From the NCBI RefSeq assembly GCF_034313965.1, contig NZ_JAVIWQ010000002.1:2914001-2978000 (forward strand): 64,000 nucleotides of DNA, written 5' to 3'. The DNA comes from Herbaspirillum sp. RTI4 (GTDB lineage Bacteria; Pseudomonadota; Gammaproteobacteria; Burkholderiales; Burkholderiaceae_D). Made by a program: the position numbers and the translations under genes. Under the pieces are notes generated by a model. It was not told the origin of the DNA and searched no databases. It worked only from the letters and a program-made list of their open reading frames with translations. Positions 9,810 to 18,168 of this stretch are shown piece after piece; position 1 is the first letter of the stretch, and each line of letters opens with the position of its first letter.

Positions 9810-9917
9810 GCAGGCCTTTAACAACACCATTAGGGCCGCAAAATGCCGGCAAAGATCAATCGAAGCAGGAAGAGTAACGCAAACCGCAAACAGATGCTCG
9901 TGCGAGGTTGCCGCCCA

Positions 9918-9958
9918 GCAAAAAGCGCGAGCTGCCAGTCGGCAATTCGCGCTTTTGC
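9918..9958. terminator. Bidirectional hairpin terminator
   Basis: A 12-bp stem, AAAAGCGCGA (9921-9930) with TCGCGCTTTT (9947-9956) plus a GC base pair pair on each outer side, has an A-run before it and a T-run after it. It lies downstream of the minus-strand dctP-like gene, 130 bp from its stop, and upstream of the FtsX-type permease. Confidence 0.75.
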
Positions 9959-10089
9959 ATGAGTCCTGAGGGCATATCCAGGAGGGATAAAATCTGAGTA
10001 ATTTCAGGGCAAGGTATTCACCGTATTTGAGTCCGCTGAACTGCCTTGCCCCAAATTTTTATTGCTTGCTACTGAGCATCAACAACTTC

Positions 10090-11109
10090 TTAGTTTTTAA
10101 TGCCCAGTGCTGCCGACTCTTTGTCGATCGACTCGATCAAGGCCTTGCCAACCCGGGCTTCCATCGCTTTGCGCACCGGCATGAGGGCACGACGCCATTC
10201 CAGTTTTTCTTGTTCCGTCAGGTAATAGACATTGGTTTTACCGGTGGCCTTGATGGCGGCCAGGGCGTCATCGTTTTCCTTTTGCGCAATCACGTTGGCG
10301 TAACGGGTGGCTTCTTTCATTGCGCCTTCCAGTTGGGTACGGATATCGGCAGGTAAGGAATCCCAGAATTTTTTGTTAACGATGACAGCGTAGCCAATGT
10401 AACCGTGGTCGGATACGGTGAGATTGGACTGCACTTCATTCATTTTCTGGGTATAGATATTGGATGAGGTGTTTTCGCTGCCATCGACCACGCCGGTTTG
10501 CAATGCCTGATAGACGTCGGAAAACGCCAGCACTTGCGGATTGGCACCCAGCGCACGGAATTGCTCATCCAACACTTTGGAGGACTGGATGCGCATCTTC
10601 AACCCCTTGAAGTCGGCCACTTTATGCATAGGGCGATTGGCGGTCATTACCTTGAAACCGTTATCCCAGAACGCCAGACCAATAATGCCTTTAGGTTCCA
10701 GTTTTTTGAGCAGACCCTGACCAATCGGACCTTCGGTCACGCGCGACAGCACGGCGCGGTTAGGGAAAATATAGGGCAGGTCGAATACTTCAAATTCTTT
10801 CGCGCCCAGCGGACCGAATTTAGCCATGGAGGGTGCCAGCATCTGCACTGCGCCCAATTGCAGCGCTTCGACTTCTTCTTTGTCCTTGTACAAAGTGCTG
10901 TTTGGATACACTTCCACTTTTACACGGCCATGCGTGGCTTTTTCTGCCAGTTCCTTGAAGCGATCTGCGGCCTTGCCCTTGGGCGTGTTGGAGGTGACGA
11001 CGTGACTAAATTTAATCACGATAGGAGCTTGTTGCGCCATCAACGGTGCGGCATGCAGCGCCAGTACCAAGGGCAGCGCCAGGGCGGTAGCGAGTAATCT
11101 TGTTTTCAT
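10090..11109 (-). CDS. TRAP transporter substrate-binding protein, DctP family
   Basis: 339 aa, periplasmic. A cleavable signal peptide MKTRLLATALALPLVLALHAAPLMAQQA is followed by IVIKFSHVVTSNTPKGKAADRF, the usual DctP opening. Then come ALQLGAVQMLAPSM, KGLKMRIQSSKVLDEQF with the conserved Arg that binds carboxylates, and DGSENTSSNIYTQ. The start at 11109 has GGAGA at good distance; 27 codons upstream are also open. Family members bind C4-dicarboxylates or other organic acids. The DctQ and DctM membrane partners are absent from both sides, so the protein must use partners coded elsewhere. Confidence 0.93.
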   Translation of the reverse strand: MKTRLLATALALPLVLALHAAPLMAQQAPIVIKFSHVVTSNTPKGKAADRFKELAEKATHGRVKVEVYPNSTLYKDKEEVEALQLGAVQMLAPSMAKFGPLGAKEFEVFDLPYIFPNRAVLSRVTEGPIGQGLLKKLEPKGIIGLAFWDNGFKVMTANRPMHKVADFKGLKMRIQSSKVLDEQFRALGANPQVLAFSDVYQALQTGVVDGSENTSSNIYTQKMNEVQSNLTVSDHGYIGYAVIVNKKFWDSLPADIRTQLEGAMKEATRYANVIAQKENDDALAAIKATGKTNVYYLTEQEKLEWRRALMPVRKAMEARVGKALIESIDKESAALGIKN

Positions 11110-11578
11110 ACAGTCTCCAGATAAATTGTGATTTTTGTGTTTTTGTTCCGCTCGTTGAATGTACGCCTGTTTTTGCTTTATGCCGACCACCTCTCGGTGC
11201 CTGCATATTCAGCAAAAACACGGCCAGCGATATGAGCTAATTTTTCGCCAGTCTGGGGCAGCGCTCCATCAGTGACAATTTGCATTTTTGGAACAGGGGC
11301 TAAGGCTATGTATAAGTCCGGCATGACGAAGAGCTATTCCGGCCGGGACGCTACCGCTCTATTTCGGCAGCAGCCGCTGCCCAGAATAGATCACCGGACG
11401 GCTACTTCACTCAACTACTTAAGCCATGAAAATTAACCGGCAGCAAATCAATAAACTCTGACCGGGTTTAAAACGGCCATTTAAATTCTTGTTTTTTTTA
11501 CAAGAGTAAAGTGTGGAACCCAAGCTTATTTATTTGTACAAAGACATCAATTGATGCTTATTTTAAAAAGGAAACGAA
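11110..11578. other. Gene-poor leader region
   Basis: 469 bp between the divergent dctP-like gene and the small peptide ORF. I see no convincing coding frame. Composition becomes AT-rich after about 11440. The minus-strand promoter of the dctP-like gene must lie near 11110-11250 but no strong -35/-10 pair stands out. Confidence 0.4.
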
Positions 11579-11659
11579 ATGCCTTATCTGGTTGTTGGGC
11601 TGGAATTTGCAGTGGTGCTGATGGTTGTTATTGCAATTTATATGATCAGAAAAAAATAG
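11579..11659 (+). CDS. Possible 26-residue single-pass membrane peptide
   Basis: ATG at 11579 follows AAAAAGGAAACGAA, a good ribosome site. The frame reads MPYLVVGLEFAVVLMVVIAI followed by YMIRKK and a TAG stop. It is one uninterrupted hydrophobic helix ending in a positive cluster, the pattern of known small inner-membrane proteins (N-out, C-in by the positive-inside rule). It stands alone in an AT-rich region with no terminator seen. I do not recognise it; no function is claimed. A longer ORF in another frame over the same bases looks non-coding. Confidence 0.5.
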   Translation: MPYLVVGLEFAVVLMVVIAIYMIRKK

Positions 11660-11842
11660 ATTACAGATTGCATTATCTCTACAGCCAAAAGATCAATTTA
11701 TCTGACCAGAAAATAGCTAATGCTAAAATTCATCCTACAAACTGGTTTGTTTTAGCTTAGCTTTCAATCCCTTTCACAAGACCTCAATACCCCTTGCAAT
11801 ATCGGAAAAACAGTCATTTCAAGCAAGCCATGATCGCTCATG

Positions 11843-11848
11843 TATAAT
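11843..11848 (+). promoter_or_regulatory. -10 box of tRNA-Ser
   Basis: TATAAT, a perfect -10 element, ends 14 bp before the first base of the tRNA. A matching -35 is not obvious. Confidence 0.6.
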
Positions 11849-11862
11849 GCGGACCTTACACA

Positions 11863-11952
11863 GGAAGCTTGGCAGAGCGGTTGAATGCACCAGTCTTGAA
11901 AACTGGCGAGGATGCGAGTCCTTCGTGAGTTCGAATCTCACAGCTTCCGCCA
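11863..11952 (+). tRNA. tRNA-Ser (anticodon UGA)
   Basis: 90 nt including an encoded CCA. The acceptor stem GGAAGCT (11863-11869) pairs with AGCTTCC (11942-11948), discriminator G. The anticodon stem CCAGT/ACTGG (11890-11894, 11902-11906) encloses CTTGAAA with anticodon TGA at 11897-11899. The long variable arm typical of class II serine tRNAs lies between 11907 and 11924, and the T-loop shows GTTCGAATC. It reads UCA and other UCN codons. Confidence 0.97.
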
Positions 11953-12437
11953 CGAATTTTGTTCGTACGCGGATAACTAAACGAATACAGTCCAACGAAC
12001 ATCCAGGTAACAAGAGCTACAGACACAGCAAAACTTTGCCTCCTATCAGTTGTTGTTGCACGATAAAAAATCTCATTGCATTAACAGGCACGAAAAGACA
12101 GACGTTTTTAAACGGCGCGCTATTCCCTGCTGGTCGCAAGGTTATTAATAAAAAAATTATTTTGATGAGTCGTGAATGCGGATTGGGAAATATTTCAACG
12201 CTGACAGATAGAAATAAACCAGCAGGTTTTTATTGTTGTTGCATTTCAACTTAATAAAAATGCCTTGGGTACTTTCATTTGCGCCTACCACTTTTGCGAA
12301 TTTGTAACTTCTATATAAAATAGAAATAATAATTCGATTGGTATTGAATAAATCACTGTTTAATTCGTAAAAACAGTTGAAATAAAAAAGTCAATCATGT
12401 ATTGTGAATTTGCTTAATTTTTTAACTAAGGGAAAAA
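11953..12437. other. AT-rich intergenic stretch after tRNA-Ser
   Basis: 485 bp that become strongly AT-rich after about 12250. An open frame that runs through the tRNA (11847-12254) has no coding character. The last 150 bp presumably hold the promoter of the H-NS-like gene; TATAAAAT at 12313-12320 is a candidate -10. I see no integrase or repeat that would mark the tRNA as a used attachment site. Confidence 0.4.
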
Positions 12438-12755
12438 ATGGCCAACCAAGAATTAAATAAACTGCTTACACAACAAGCAGAAATAGCATCCAAAATCGAA
12501 GAGCTGAAGAACAAGGAGCGGGAGCCTATTCTCGCCGACATCAAGAGCAAAATTGCTTACTACGGTTTTTCAGCTAAAGAAGTCGGTTTCACTGGTAAAG
12601 CGACCAAGACCGGTGTCGTTAAGTCTGTTGAACCTCTTTATATCAATGAAGAAGGAAAAACCTGGAGCGGCCGCGGCAAGCCACCACTCTGGATTGCTGG
12701 TCCTGATGGCAAGGCCAGTGAAAAACTGAAGAAAAAATTCACCATCAACAAGTGA
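12438..12755 (+). CDS. H-NS-like nucleoid protein
   Basis: 105 aa. The N-terminal half is a short coiled coil (LNKLLTQQAEIASKIEELKN) used for oligomer formation. The C-terminal half carries the H-NS DNA-binding core KTWSGRGKPPLWI near residues 74-86. Such proteins bind AT-rich DNA, often silencing horizontally acquired genes. A leader of unusually AT-rich DNA precedes it, consistent with autoregulation. RBS AAGGGAAAAA. It is monocistronic, with a terminator 25 bp after the stop. Confidence 0.92.
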   Translation: MANQELNKLLTQQAEIASKIEELKNKEREPILADIKSKIAYYGFSAKEVGFTGKATKTGVVKSVEPLYINEEGKTWSGRGKPPLWIAGPDGKASEKLKKKFTINK

Positions 12756-12780
12756 TCTGAAACAGATCTGCGTCGATGTC

Positions 12781-12813
12781 ATGCCGTTCAGACAACATCT
12801 GAGCGGCATTTTT
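12781..12813 (+). terminator. Rho-independent terminator after the H-NS-like gene
   Basis: ATGCCGTTCAG (12781-12791) pairs with CTGAGCGGCAT (12799-12809) with one G-U pair, loop of 7, followed by T5. Confidence 0.88.
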
Positions 12814-13015
12814 GTTTCTGATAGTCTGCTCAATAAGCGGCCGGACATAAGCATCACGAAATCAGAGCCCCTATCAAAGTCCAATTAAGTCTCACTAAGG
12901 CTAATTAAGCCTTACAGAAAACTAGACTTCATTGGTTTTTGATAGGCGCTCCCAGCACCAGCGACCATCGCAGTTTATTGCCCACCATCAATCTTCCCCT
13001 CACCGAGAACTCCGC

Positions 13016-14737
13016 ATGCAAACCGAAAGCTTCATCCCAGGCAAAGATGCCTCCCTAGAATCGACCATTGCCACCATGCAAAAAAAGCTGGCGGCACGCG
13101 GCTTTGAACTGGTTGAATCCTCCTTGCTGCACGAAGTCGACGGTATCTGGTCGACCCACATGAAGGACAAAGAATGTCCGATGCTGTTTTCCAACGGCAA
13201 AGGCGCGACCGAGTTAGCCGCGCGCGCCAGTGCCTACGGTGAATTTTTCGAGCGTCTCGGCACCCACTATTTCTGGACCCATTTCCATCTGGGCGCTACC
13301 CGCGCCAACGCCGCCTTCGTCCATTACCCGCAAGAACGCTGGTTCGCCCCCACCGAGGACGGCTCCTGGCCGGCAGAACTGCTCAATCCCGAATTGCAGG
13401 AGTTCTACAACCCGGACGGCGCAATCGACGGCGAAGTCTTGGTCGACCTCAATTCCGGCAATGTCGCACGCGGCATTTGCGCCCTGCCCTACACCCGCCT
13501 GCGTGATGAAGCCCTGACCTACATCCCGGTCAATATCATCGGCAACCTGTACGTCAGCAACGGCATGGCCGCCGGCAATACGATGATGGAAGCGCGCAGT
13601 CAGGCCCTTTCCGAGATTTTTGAACGGCAGATCAAATACCGCATCATCAGCGAAGGACTTTGCCTGCCCGAAGTCCCCGATGAAGTCATCGCCCGTTTCC
13701 CCAGCATCCATGCCGGCATTTCCGGCTTGCGCAAAGCCGGCTTCGGCATCCTGGTCAAAGACGCTTCGCTGGGCGGGCTGTACCCGGTCATGAACGTCAC
13801 ACTGGTACACCCCAAGGATCAAGGCGTTTTCTCCAGCTACGGCGCGCATCCTCGTTTCGAAATCGCCCTCGAACGCGCCATGACAGAACTGCTGCAAGGC
13901 CGCGCACTCGATTCACTGGAAGGCTTCCCGGAACCCGGCTTCGACATGAGCGAAATCAATGCCGTCGCCAATTTGGAAATCCACTTTGTCGATTCCAGCG
14001 GCGTCATCAGCTGGAATTTCATGGGCGATACACCCGACTTTCCCTTTGCCGACTGGAATTTCAGCACCACCACCGAAGAAGATTACCGCTGGCTGGTCGA
14101 CTGCATCCACCGTGAAGGCAAGGATATTTACGTCTCCGACTTCAGCGAACAAGGAGCCTATAGCTGCCGCATACTGGTACCGGGCATGTCGGAAATCTAT
14201 CCGGTCGAAGACCTGGAATGGGAAAACAACAGCATCGGCAATCTGATCCGCCCGGCACTGGTGCGCCTGTCCGACCTGAGCGAACCGGAAGCGGCCGAAC
14301 TATTGTCCGATCTGCAAACCATGAACCTCAACGATGAGCGTCCGCTGTGGGAAATCCTCGGTCTGGCGATTCCGGTCGGCACGCCCTGGAAGCAATTGCG
14401 CATCGGCGAACTGAAAACCCTGCTGGCACTCGCCATCGGCGATGAAGACGCCATCCGCGAAGGCTGCGACTGGATCCATCACTTCAAGGATCTGGCTCCG
14501 GCACGTCGTCTGGTGTACCGCTGCATAGAAAGCATTTTGCAAATCGACAACGTGGACAACTACCGCCGCTCGCTCGACATGCTGTACGGTGCCGATACGG
14601 TGCGTCAGGCCGAGGCCTTGATCAATCGCCAGGAACGCTTCTTTGGACTGGATACACTGGGCGAAGACATGCAAGGTAGCGCCATGCATCAAACCCTGCT
14701 GGCCGCCTACGACAAACTGTTTGCTGCTGACCGCTGA
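13016..14737 (+). CDS. ycaO: YcaO-type accessory factor (ribosomal protein S12 methylthiolation)
   Basis: 573 aa, close to the length of E. coli YcaO (about 586). It begins with ESFIPGKDASLESTIATMQKKL and carries the YcaO ATP-binding fold: FSNGKGATELAARASAYGEFFERL, then GMAAGNTMMEARSQALSEIFER, and ERAMTELLQGR. YcaO proteins use ATP to activate amide backbones; the E. coli-type member is linked to beta-methylthiolation of S12 by RimO. The C-terminal ~150 residues form the helical repeat domain seen in this subgroup. The start at 13016 matches the family N-terminus, although the frame is open from 12932. No RiPP precursor or cyclodehydratase partner is nearby, which argues against a peptide-modification role. 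Confidence 0.9.
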   Translation: MQTESFIPGKDASLESTIATMQKKLAARGFELVESSLLHEVDGIWSTHMKDKECPMLFSNGKGATELAARASAYGEFFERLGTHYFWTHFHLGATRANAAFVHYPQERWFAPTEDGSWPAELLNPELQEFYNPDGAIDGEVLVDLNSGNVARGICALPYTRLRDEALTYIPVNIIGNLYVSNGMAAGNTMMEARSQALSEIFERQIKYRIISEGLCLPEVPDEVIARFPSIHAGISGLRKAGFGILVKDASLGGLYPVMNVTLVHPKDQGVFSSYGAHPRFEIALERAMTELLQGRALDSLEGFPEPGFDMSEINAVANLEIHFVDSSGVISWNFMGDTPDFPFADWNFSTTTEEDYRWLVDCIHREGKDIYVSDFSEQGAYSCRILVPGMSEIYPVEDLEWENNSIGNLIRPALVRLSDLSEPEAAELLSDLQTMNLNDERPLWEILGLAIPVGTPWKQLRIGELKTLLALAIGDEDAIREGCDWIHHFKDLAPARRLVYRCIESILQIDNVDNYRRSLDMLYGADTVRQAEALINRQERFFGLDTLGEDMQGSAMHQTLLAAYDKLFAADR

Positions 14738-14779
14738 CCGTTACTCTTCGGGTAATCCAGTGATATCGCAGCAATTCAG

Positions 14780-15097
14780 ATGATCGATGACGGAATGGGG
14801 GATAGTTGGCTGCTGGTAATTGCCCTGTACGGTATTGCCAGCATGCTGACCTTCATCGCCTATGCCATCGACAAAGCCGCTGCCAGAGCCGGGCGAAGGC
14901 GTATTTCCGAAACTACTCTCCTGTTAATGGGACTCGCCTGCGGCTGGCCGGGCGCACTGCTGGCACGACGATGGCTGCGACACAAATCCTCCAAAGCCGC
15001 ATTTCAACTACCACTCTGGTCAACGGTACTGATCAATATTGCCGCGCTGGCGTGGCTGAGCCGGCATCTGATTCTCAGTCAGCAAGCCCGCTTTTAA
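14780..15097 (+). CDS. DUF1294 small membrane protein
   Basis: 105 aa. Three hydrophobic segments are visible (LLVIALYGIASMLTFIAYAID, LLLMGLACGWPGALLARRWL and TVLINIAALAWLSRHLIL). The family pattern AIDKAAARAGRRRISE ... GWPGALLARR ... RHKSSKAAFQ is complete. The function of DUF1294 is unknown. The gene starts 42 bp after ycaO on the same strand and may be cotranscribed. Confidence 0.88.
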   Translation: MIDDGMGDSWLLVIALYGIASMLTFIAYAIDKAAARAGRRRISETTLLLMGLACGWPGALLARRWLRHKSSKAAFQLPLWSTVLINIAALAWLSRHLILSQQARF

Positions 15098-15173
15098 TAT
15101 CGCCGCCGCTATCGTAAATCCCCACCTGAGGCATGTATCATGAACTCCACCCTAGAAACACTTGGAGTTCTTG

Positions 15174-15545
15174 ATGCTGCTCACGTTTGCCATTCTCTTG
15201 ATTTTCCAGTGCCTCGGTGAAGGACTGTCGTTCGCCTTGCACCTGCCCATCCCGGGTGCCGTCGTCGGCATGTTGCTTCTGTTCATTGCCTTGCTGATTG
15301 TGCCGGGCTTGCTGGAACGCATTGAGGCAACCGGCAGCGAACTGTTGCGCCACTTGTCGCTCCTGTTCGTCCCGGCGGGCGTCGGCATTGTGGTATCGGC
15401 CGCCACCGTGCGCGGCCACTGGCTGGCAGTGATTGTCGCCACAGTCGTGAGTACGATTCTTTCGCTGGCCGTCACGGCAATCGTGGTGCGACTGTGCATG
15501 AAGTCGAAAAAAAGCACACAGAAAAAAGAGCACGACCATGCATGA
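15174..15545 (+). CDS. lrgA: CidA/LrgA-family holin-like membrane protein
   Basis: 123 aa with four membrane helices. The marks of the family are LIFQCLGEGLSFALHLPIPGAVVGMLLLF, LLRHLSLLFVPAGVGIV and a final helix ending in a Lys-rich tail. ATG 15174 has GGAG 7 bp upstream; a TTG at 15162 is also open. Together with the next gene it forms the LrgAB/CidAB pair, known in Firmicutes as modulators of murein hydrolase activity and cell death, and in plants and bacteria linked to glycolate or pyruvate transport. Which role applies here cannot be read from the sequence. Confidence 0.9.
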   Translation: MLLTFAILLIFQCLGEGLSFALHLPIPGAVVGMLLLFIALLIVPGLLERIEATGSELLRHLSLLFVPAGVGIVVSAATVRGHWLAVIVATVVSTILSLAVTAIVVRLCMKSKKSTQKKEHDHA

Positions 15546-16287
15546 CATCCCGGAACTCGGGTCCATCTGGATCTATCTTTCCGGCTCGCCTTTGCTGGGA
15601 CTGACACTCACCTTGTGCGCTTATGTCATCGCCTTCGCGATTTACGCCCGCTTCCGTTTTTCACCACTCGCTAATCCTGTCGCGATTGCGATTGCACTGA
15701 TTGTGATCGTCTTGAAAAGTACCGGCATGTCTTACCGCGATTATTTTTCAGGGGCGCAATTTGTTCACTTTCTACTCGGCCCGGCCACCGTCGCGCTGGC
15801 GATTCCTCTGGCGCGCCAGCTGCCCCGGCTGCGTCGTTCTTTCGTACCGCTGATCTGTGGACTTTTTGCAGGATCGGTCACGGCCATCGTCTCGGCCGTC
15901 GCGGCCATCGTGCTAATGGGCGGGACCTGGCAACTGGCGATCTCCATCGGGCCGAAGTCCGCCACCACACCGATTGCTATGGGCGTGTCAGAAAAACTGG
16001 GCGGATTGCCGGCGCTGACCGCTGTGCTGGTCATTGGTACCGGCATTTTCGGGGCCATCGTCGCGCGGTTTTTGTTTAATTGGATGCGCATCGAATCGCA
16101 TGAAGTGCGTGGCTTTGCGCTGGGCGTTACTTCACATGGCATCGGCACTGCACGGGCATTTCAGGTCAGCGCCGAAATGGGTGCCTTCGCCGGATTGGGC
16201 ATGGGCTTGAATGGCATACTGACGGCCTTTCTCGCCCCCTGGCTGATACCGATTGTCGCGGGGTCTTTTTCCGCATGGGTCAAATAG
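15538..16287 (+). CDS. lrgB: LrgB-family membrane protein
   Basis: 249 aa, polytopic. SIGPKSATTPIAMGVSEKLGG and GVTSHGIGTARAFQ are the LrgB family signatures. The start overlaps the end of lrgA by 8 bp, so translation should be coupled. It forms the partner subunit of the LrgAB system. A GC-containing hairpin lies 76 bp downstream. Confidence 0.93.
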   Translation: MHDIPELGSIWIYLSGSPLLGLTLTLCAYVIAFAIYARFRFSPLANPVAIAIALIVIVLKSTGMSYRDYFSGAQFVHFLLGPATVALAIPLARQLPRLRRSFVPLICGLFAGSVTAIVSAVAAIVLMGGTWQLAISIGPKSATTPIAMGVSEKLGGLPALTAVLVIGTGIFGAIVARFLFNWMRIESHEVRGFALGVTSHGIGTARAFQVSAEMGAFAGLGMGLNGILTAFLAPWLIPIVAGSFSAWVK

Positions 16288-16362
16288 CCGGCTCATGACT
16301 ATTTCGCCATTAACGGTGCGGAACCATGGCCTAGCACCAGCTGACTGATAAAACGCAAGAAA

Positions 16363-16392
16363 GCAATGAAAGCCATTCTCTGCTTTCATTGC
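16363..16392. terminator. Hairpin between convergent lrgB and DUF2892 genes
   Basis: A perfect 11-bp inverted repeat GCAATGAAAGC / GCTTTCATTGC with an 8-nt loop, without a strong T-run on either side. Placed between convergent stops, so a bidirectional transcript end is likely. Confidence 0.55.
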
Positions 16393-16453
16393 CTCCTGAC
16401 TACTTACTCATTCACTGGCTGACCATCCATAAGCTCATGGACGCCAGCGAGGA

Positions 16454-16645
16454 TTATTTTTTGACGGAGCAGCTGCTCAATCCAAACGGGAAATAGGCAG
16501 GGCAAAATCGAAAAACGCCGGTAGCCACCAGAATTAGGCCAAGCCAGCCCCACACACCGATTGCACCGGACAGAGTCGCCGCAATCAATGCCAGTCCAAC
16601 AATGATACGGATGGCGCGGTCTATCGTTCCTACGTTTGCTTTCAT
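16454..16645 (-). CDS. DUF2892 (YgaP-like) inner membrane protein
   Basis: 63 aa. KANVGTIDRAIRIIVGLALIA opens the protein, followed by two membrane helices and FRFCPAYFPFGLSSCSVKK, the usual DUF2892 pattern with two Cys. A strong RBS (AAAGGGGAATAAC) marks ATG 16645. DUF2892 units are often fused to rhodanese domains or sit in BigR-controlled sulfide-detoxification operons. Here the gene is divergent from a BigR-like repressor and shares its promoter region, which supports a sulfur-related role by context. Confidence 0.88.
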   Translation of the reverse strand: MKANVGTIDRAIRIIVGLALIAATLSGAIGVWGWLGLILVATGVFRFCPAYFPFGLSSCSVKK

Positions 16646-16818
16646 GTTATTCCCCTTTAAATAAAAATAAGATCCCTGTGATTTACTCACTTCTTAAGCG
16701 ACGATTTCGTCATTTCTATATCACTTACAAACGAACTCTGAAGCACCTGCCCATCCATGCTGCCCTGCTTTGCCTTGCTGAAAAAAACAAAGCAGGGAAA
16801 CAATATATTGATAAACAT

Positions 16819-16834
16819 TATATTCTTTAATATA
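16819..16834. promoter_or_regulatory. Candidate operator of the BigR-like repressor
   Basis: TATATT-CTTT-AATATA, a perfect 6-bp-arm palindrome 30 bp before the repressor start and in the divergent region to the DUF2892 gene. ArsR-family repressors of this subgroup bind AT-rich palindromes at their own promoter. Inferred, not shown. Confidence 0.5.
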
Positions 16835-16864
16835 CTGATGTCAACTTAATCGCATCTAATCGAC

Positions 16865-17191
16865 ATGAACTTACCCCACCCCGCCATTGAGCTTGAATTA
16901 CTGCGCGCTGCCGCGACACAAGCCGTCAGCGTATTGAAACTGCTCGCCAATGAAGACCGTCTTTTGCTGCTATGCCAGCTATCGCAAGGCGAACTCTGTG
17001 TCAGTGAACTGGAAGAACAGCTAGGCATCCACCAACCGACCCTCTCGCAGCAACTCGGCGTTTTACGCAGCGAAGGAGTCGTCAGCACTCGTCGGCAGGG
17101 GAAAAATATTTATTACTCGGTGGCCGAGCCGGCCATGCTGGAAATCCTAGCCCTGCTGTACCGCCTTTATTGCCCGAAAGAAAACACCTGA
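16865..17191 (+). CDS. ArsR-family repressor, BigR/SqrR-like (persulfide sensor candidate)
   Basis: 108 aa, winged helix. LKLLANEDRLLLLCQLSQGE and the recognition helix HQPTLSQQLGVLRSEGVV place it in the ArsR family. Cys45 (GELCVSELEE) and Cys103 (YRLYCPKENT) lie where BigR and SqrR have the Cys pair that forms a di- or tetrasulfide with reactive sulfur; there is also Cys37. No CxCxxC metal site is present. The two downstream YeeE/YedE genes overlap or follow closely, as in the bigR-pmpAB type operons, so it probably derepresses them when sulfide or polysulfide is present. Confidence 0.85.
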   Translation: MNLPHPAIELELLRAAATQAVSVLKLLANEDRLLLLCQLSQGELCVSELEEQLGIHQPTLSQQLGVLRSEGVVSTRRQGKNIYYSVAEPAMLEILALLYRLYCPKENT

Positions 17192-17625
17192 TGTCCATCA
17201 CCTGGAATACCTTCACCCCCTGGTCGTCCTTACTTGGCGGCGCAATGATAGGTTTGGCTGTCGCCATGCTCGTGCTATTCAATGGCCGTATCGCGGGCAT
17301 CAGCGGCATTTTGGGCGGTCTGCTACGACCCAAGTCGAATGACATCGCCTGGCGCGCCGTGTTTATTCTCGGACTGTTGGGCGCGCCGCTGGCGTATGCG
17401 ATATTCGCCACGCTGCCAGTCATCCGCATCGAAGCTGGAAACGGTACGCTGATCGCGGCGGGATTACTGGTGGGTGTCGGTACCCGTTATGGTTCCGGCT
17501 GCACCAGCGGCCACGGCGTTTGCGGATTGTCGCGACTGTCATGGCGCTCTGCGGTTGCCACCGCCGCTTTCATGAGCGCCGGCTGGATCACCGTCTTTAT
17601 CGTGCGTCACCTACTCCCTGTTTAA
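17191..17625 (+). CDS. YeeE/YedE-family sulfur transporter half (PmpA-like)
   Basis: 144 aa, four membrane segments. The start ATG overlaps the repressor TGA by one base (TGATG). [26 protein letters not shown] is the family core, with two Cys that in related YeeE proteins line the thiosulfate path. The halves encoded by this and the next gene correspond to the two repeats of full-length YeeE. Substrate here is probably a reduced sulfur species, inferred from family and regulator. Confidence 0.88.
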   Translation: MSITWNTFTPWSSLLGGAMIGLAVAMLVLFNGRIAGISGILGGLLRPKSNDIAWRAVFILGLLGAPLAYAIFATLPVIRIEAGNGTLIAAGLLVGVGTRYGSGCTSGHGVCGLSRLSWRSAVATAAFMSAGWITVFIVRHLLPV

Positions 17626-17634
17626 GGAATTGCC

Positions 17635-18024
17635 ATGACAATGCTCACTTCACTGCTGGCAGGGCTGATGTTCGGTGCGGGACTGATCGTCTCCGGTATG
17701 GCCAATCCAGCCAAGGTACTGGGCTTTCTCGATCTCGCAGGAAGCTGGGACCCCTCGCTGATACTGGTCATGGGAGGCGCAATCGGCGTCGCCTTTTTTG
17801 CCTTTCGCTTCGCAAAACGCCGTCCCCTCTCTTGGTTGGGCGCGCCAATGAAACTGCCAACTGCGCGGCACATCGACCGTCGACTGGTGCTGGGCAGTAT
17901 CGTGTTCGGCATCGGCTGGGGAATTGCCGGCTTTTGTCCCGGCCCGGCGCTGGTCGCGCTCGGCATGGGGGAAACCAAAGCACTGCTGTTTGTGCTGGCG
18001 ATGATTACCGGTATGCTTTTATGA
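17635..18024 (+). CDS. YeeE/YedE-family sulfur transporter half (PmpB-like)
   Basis: 129 aa. LLAGLMFGAGLIVSGMANPAKVLGFLDL and GWGIAGFCPGPALVALGMGE are the second-repeat signatures, with one Cys in GFCPGP. It begins 9 bp after the previous gene, RBS AAGGAATTGCC. It should pair with the preceding protein to make a complete pseudosymmetric channel. Confidence 0.88.
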   Translation: MTMLTSLLAGLMFGAGLIVSGMANPAKVLGFLDLAGSWDPSLILVMGGAIGVAFFAFRFAKRRPLSWLGAPMKLPTARHIDRRLVLGSIVFGIGWGIAGFCPGPALVALGMGETKALLFVLAMITGMLL

Positions 18025-18121
18025 GCTGCTGAATGCGGCGCTATTGACGCATCGTCTGATCGTCAATCGGCCTCAGCCAGACCACGCTCTGAAAGCTGGC
18101 CGGACATGACAATTTTTCTCC

Positions 18122-18153
18122 AAAAAAAACGCCAACCTCAGTGGTTTGCGTTT
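18122..18153 (-). terminator. Rho-independent terminator on the minus strand
   Basis: Arms 18127-18137 and 18143-18153 pair at 10 of 11 positions (AAACGCCAACC / GGTTTGCGTTT) with a 5-nt loop. The A8 run at 18122-18129 becomes T8 on the minus strand, so it ends transcripts of the hypothetical gene at 18248-18586. It may also stop plus-strand readthrough. Confidence 0.75.
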
Positions 18154-18168
18154 CATCAGCGATATACC

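Noticed and set aside
11847..12254. 135-residue plus-strand frame covering tRNA-Ser
   Set aside because: It reads through the tRNA; composition non-coding.
11953..12437. Possible genomic-island attachment site after tRNA-Ser
   Set aside because: No integrase, no direct repeat of the tRNA 3' end found within the window.
13016..14737. YcaO as part of a RiPP (azoline peptide) cluster
   Set aside because: No precursor peptide, E1-like or dehydrogenase genes nearby; length and sequence fit the S12-linked YcaO subgroup.
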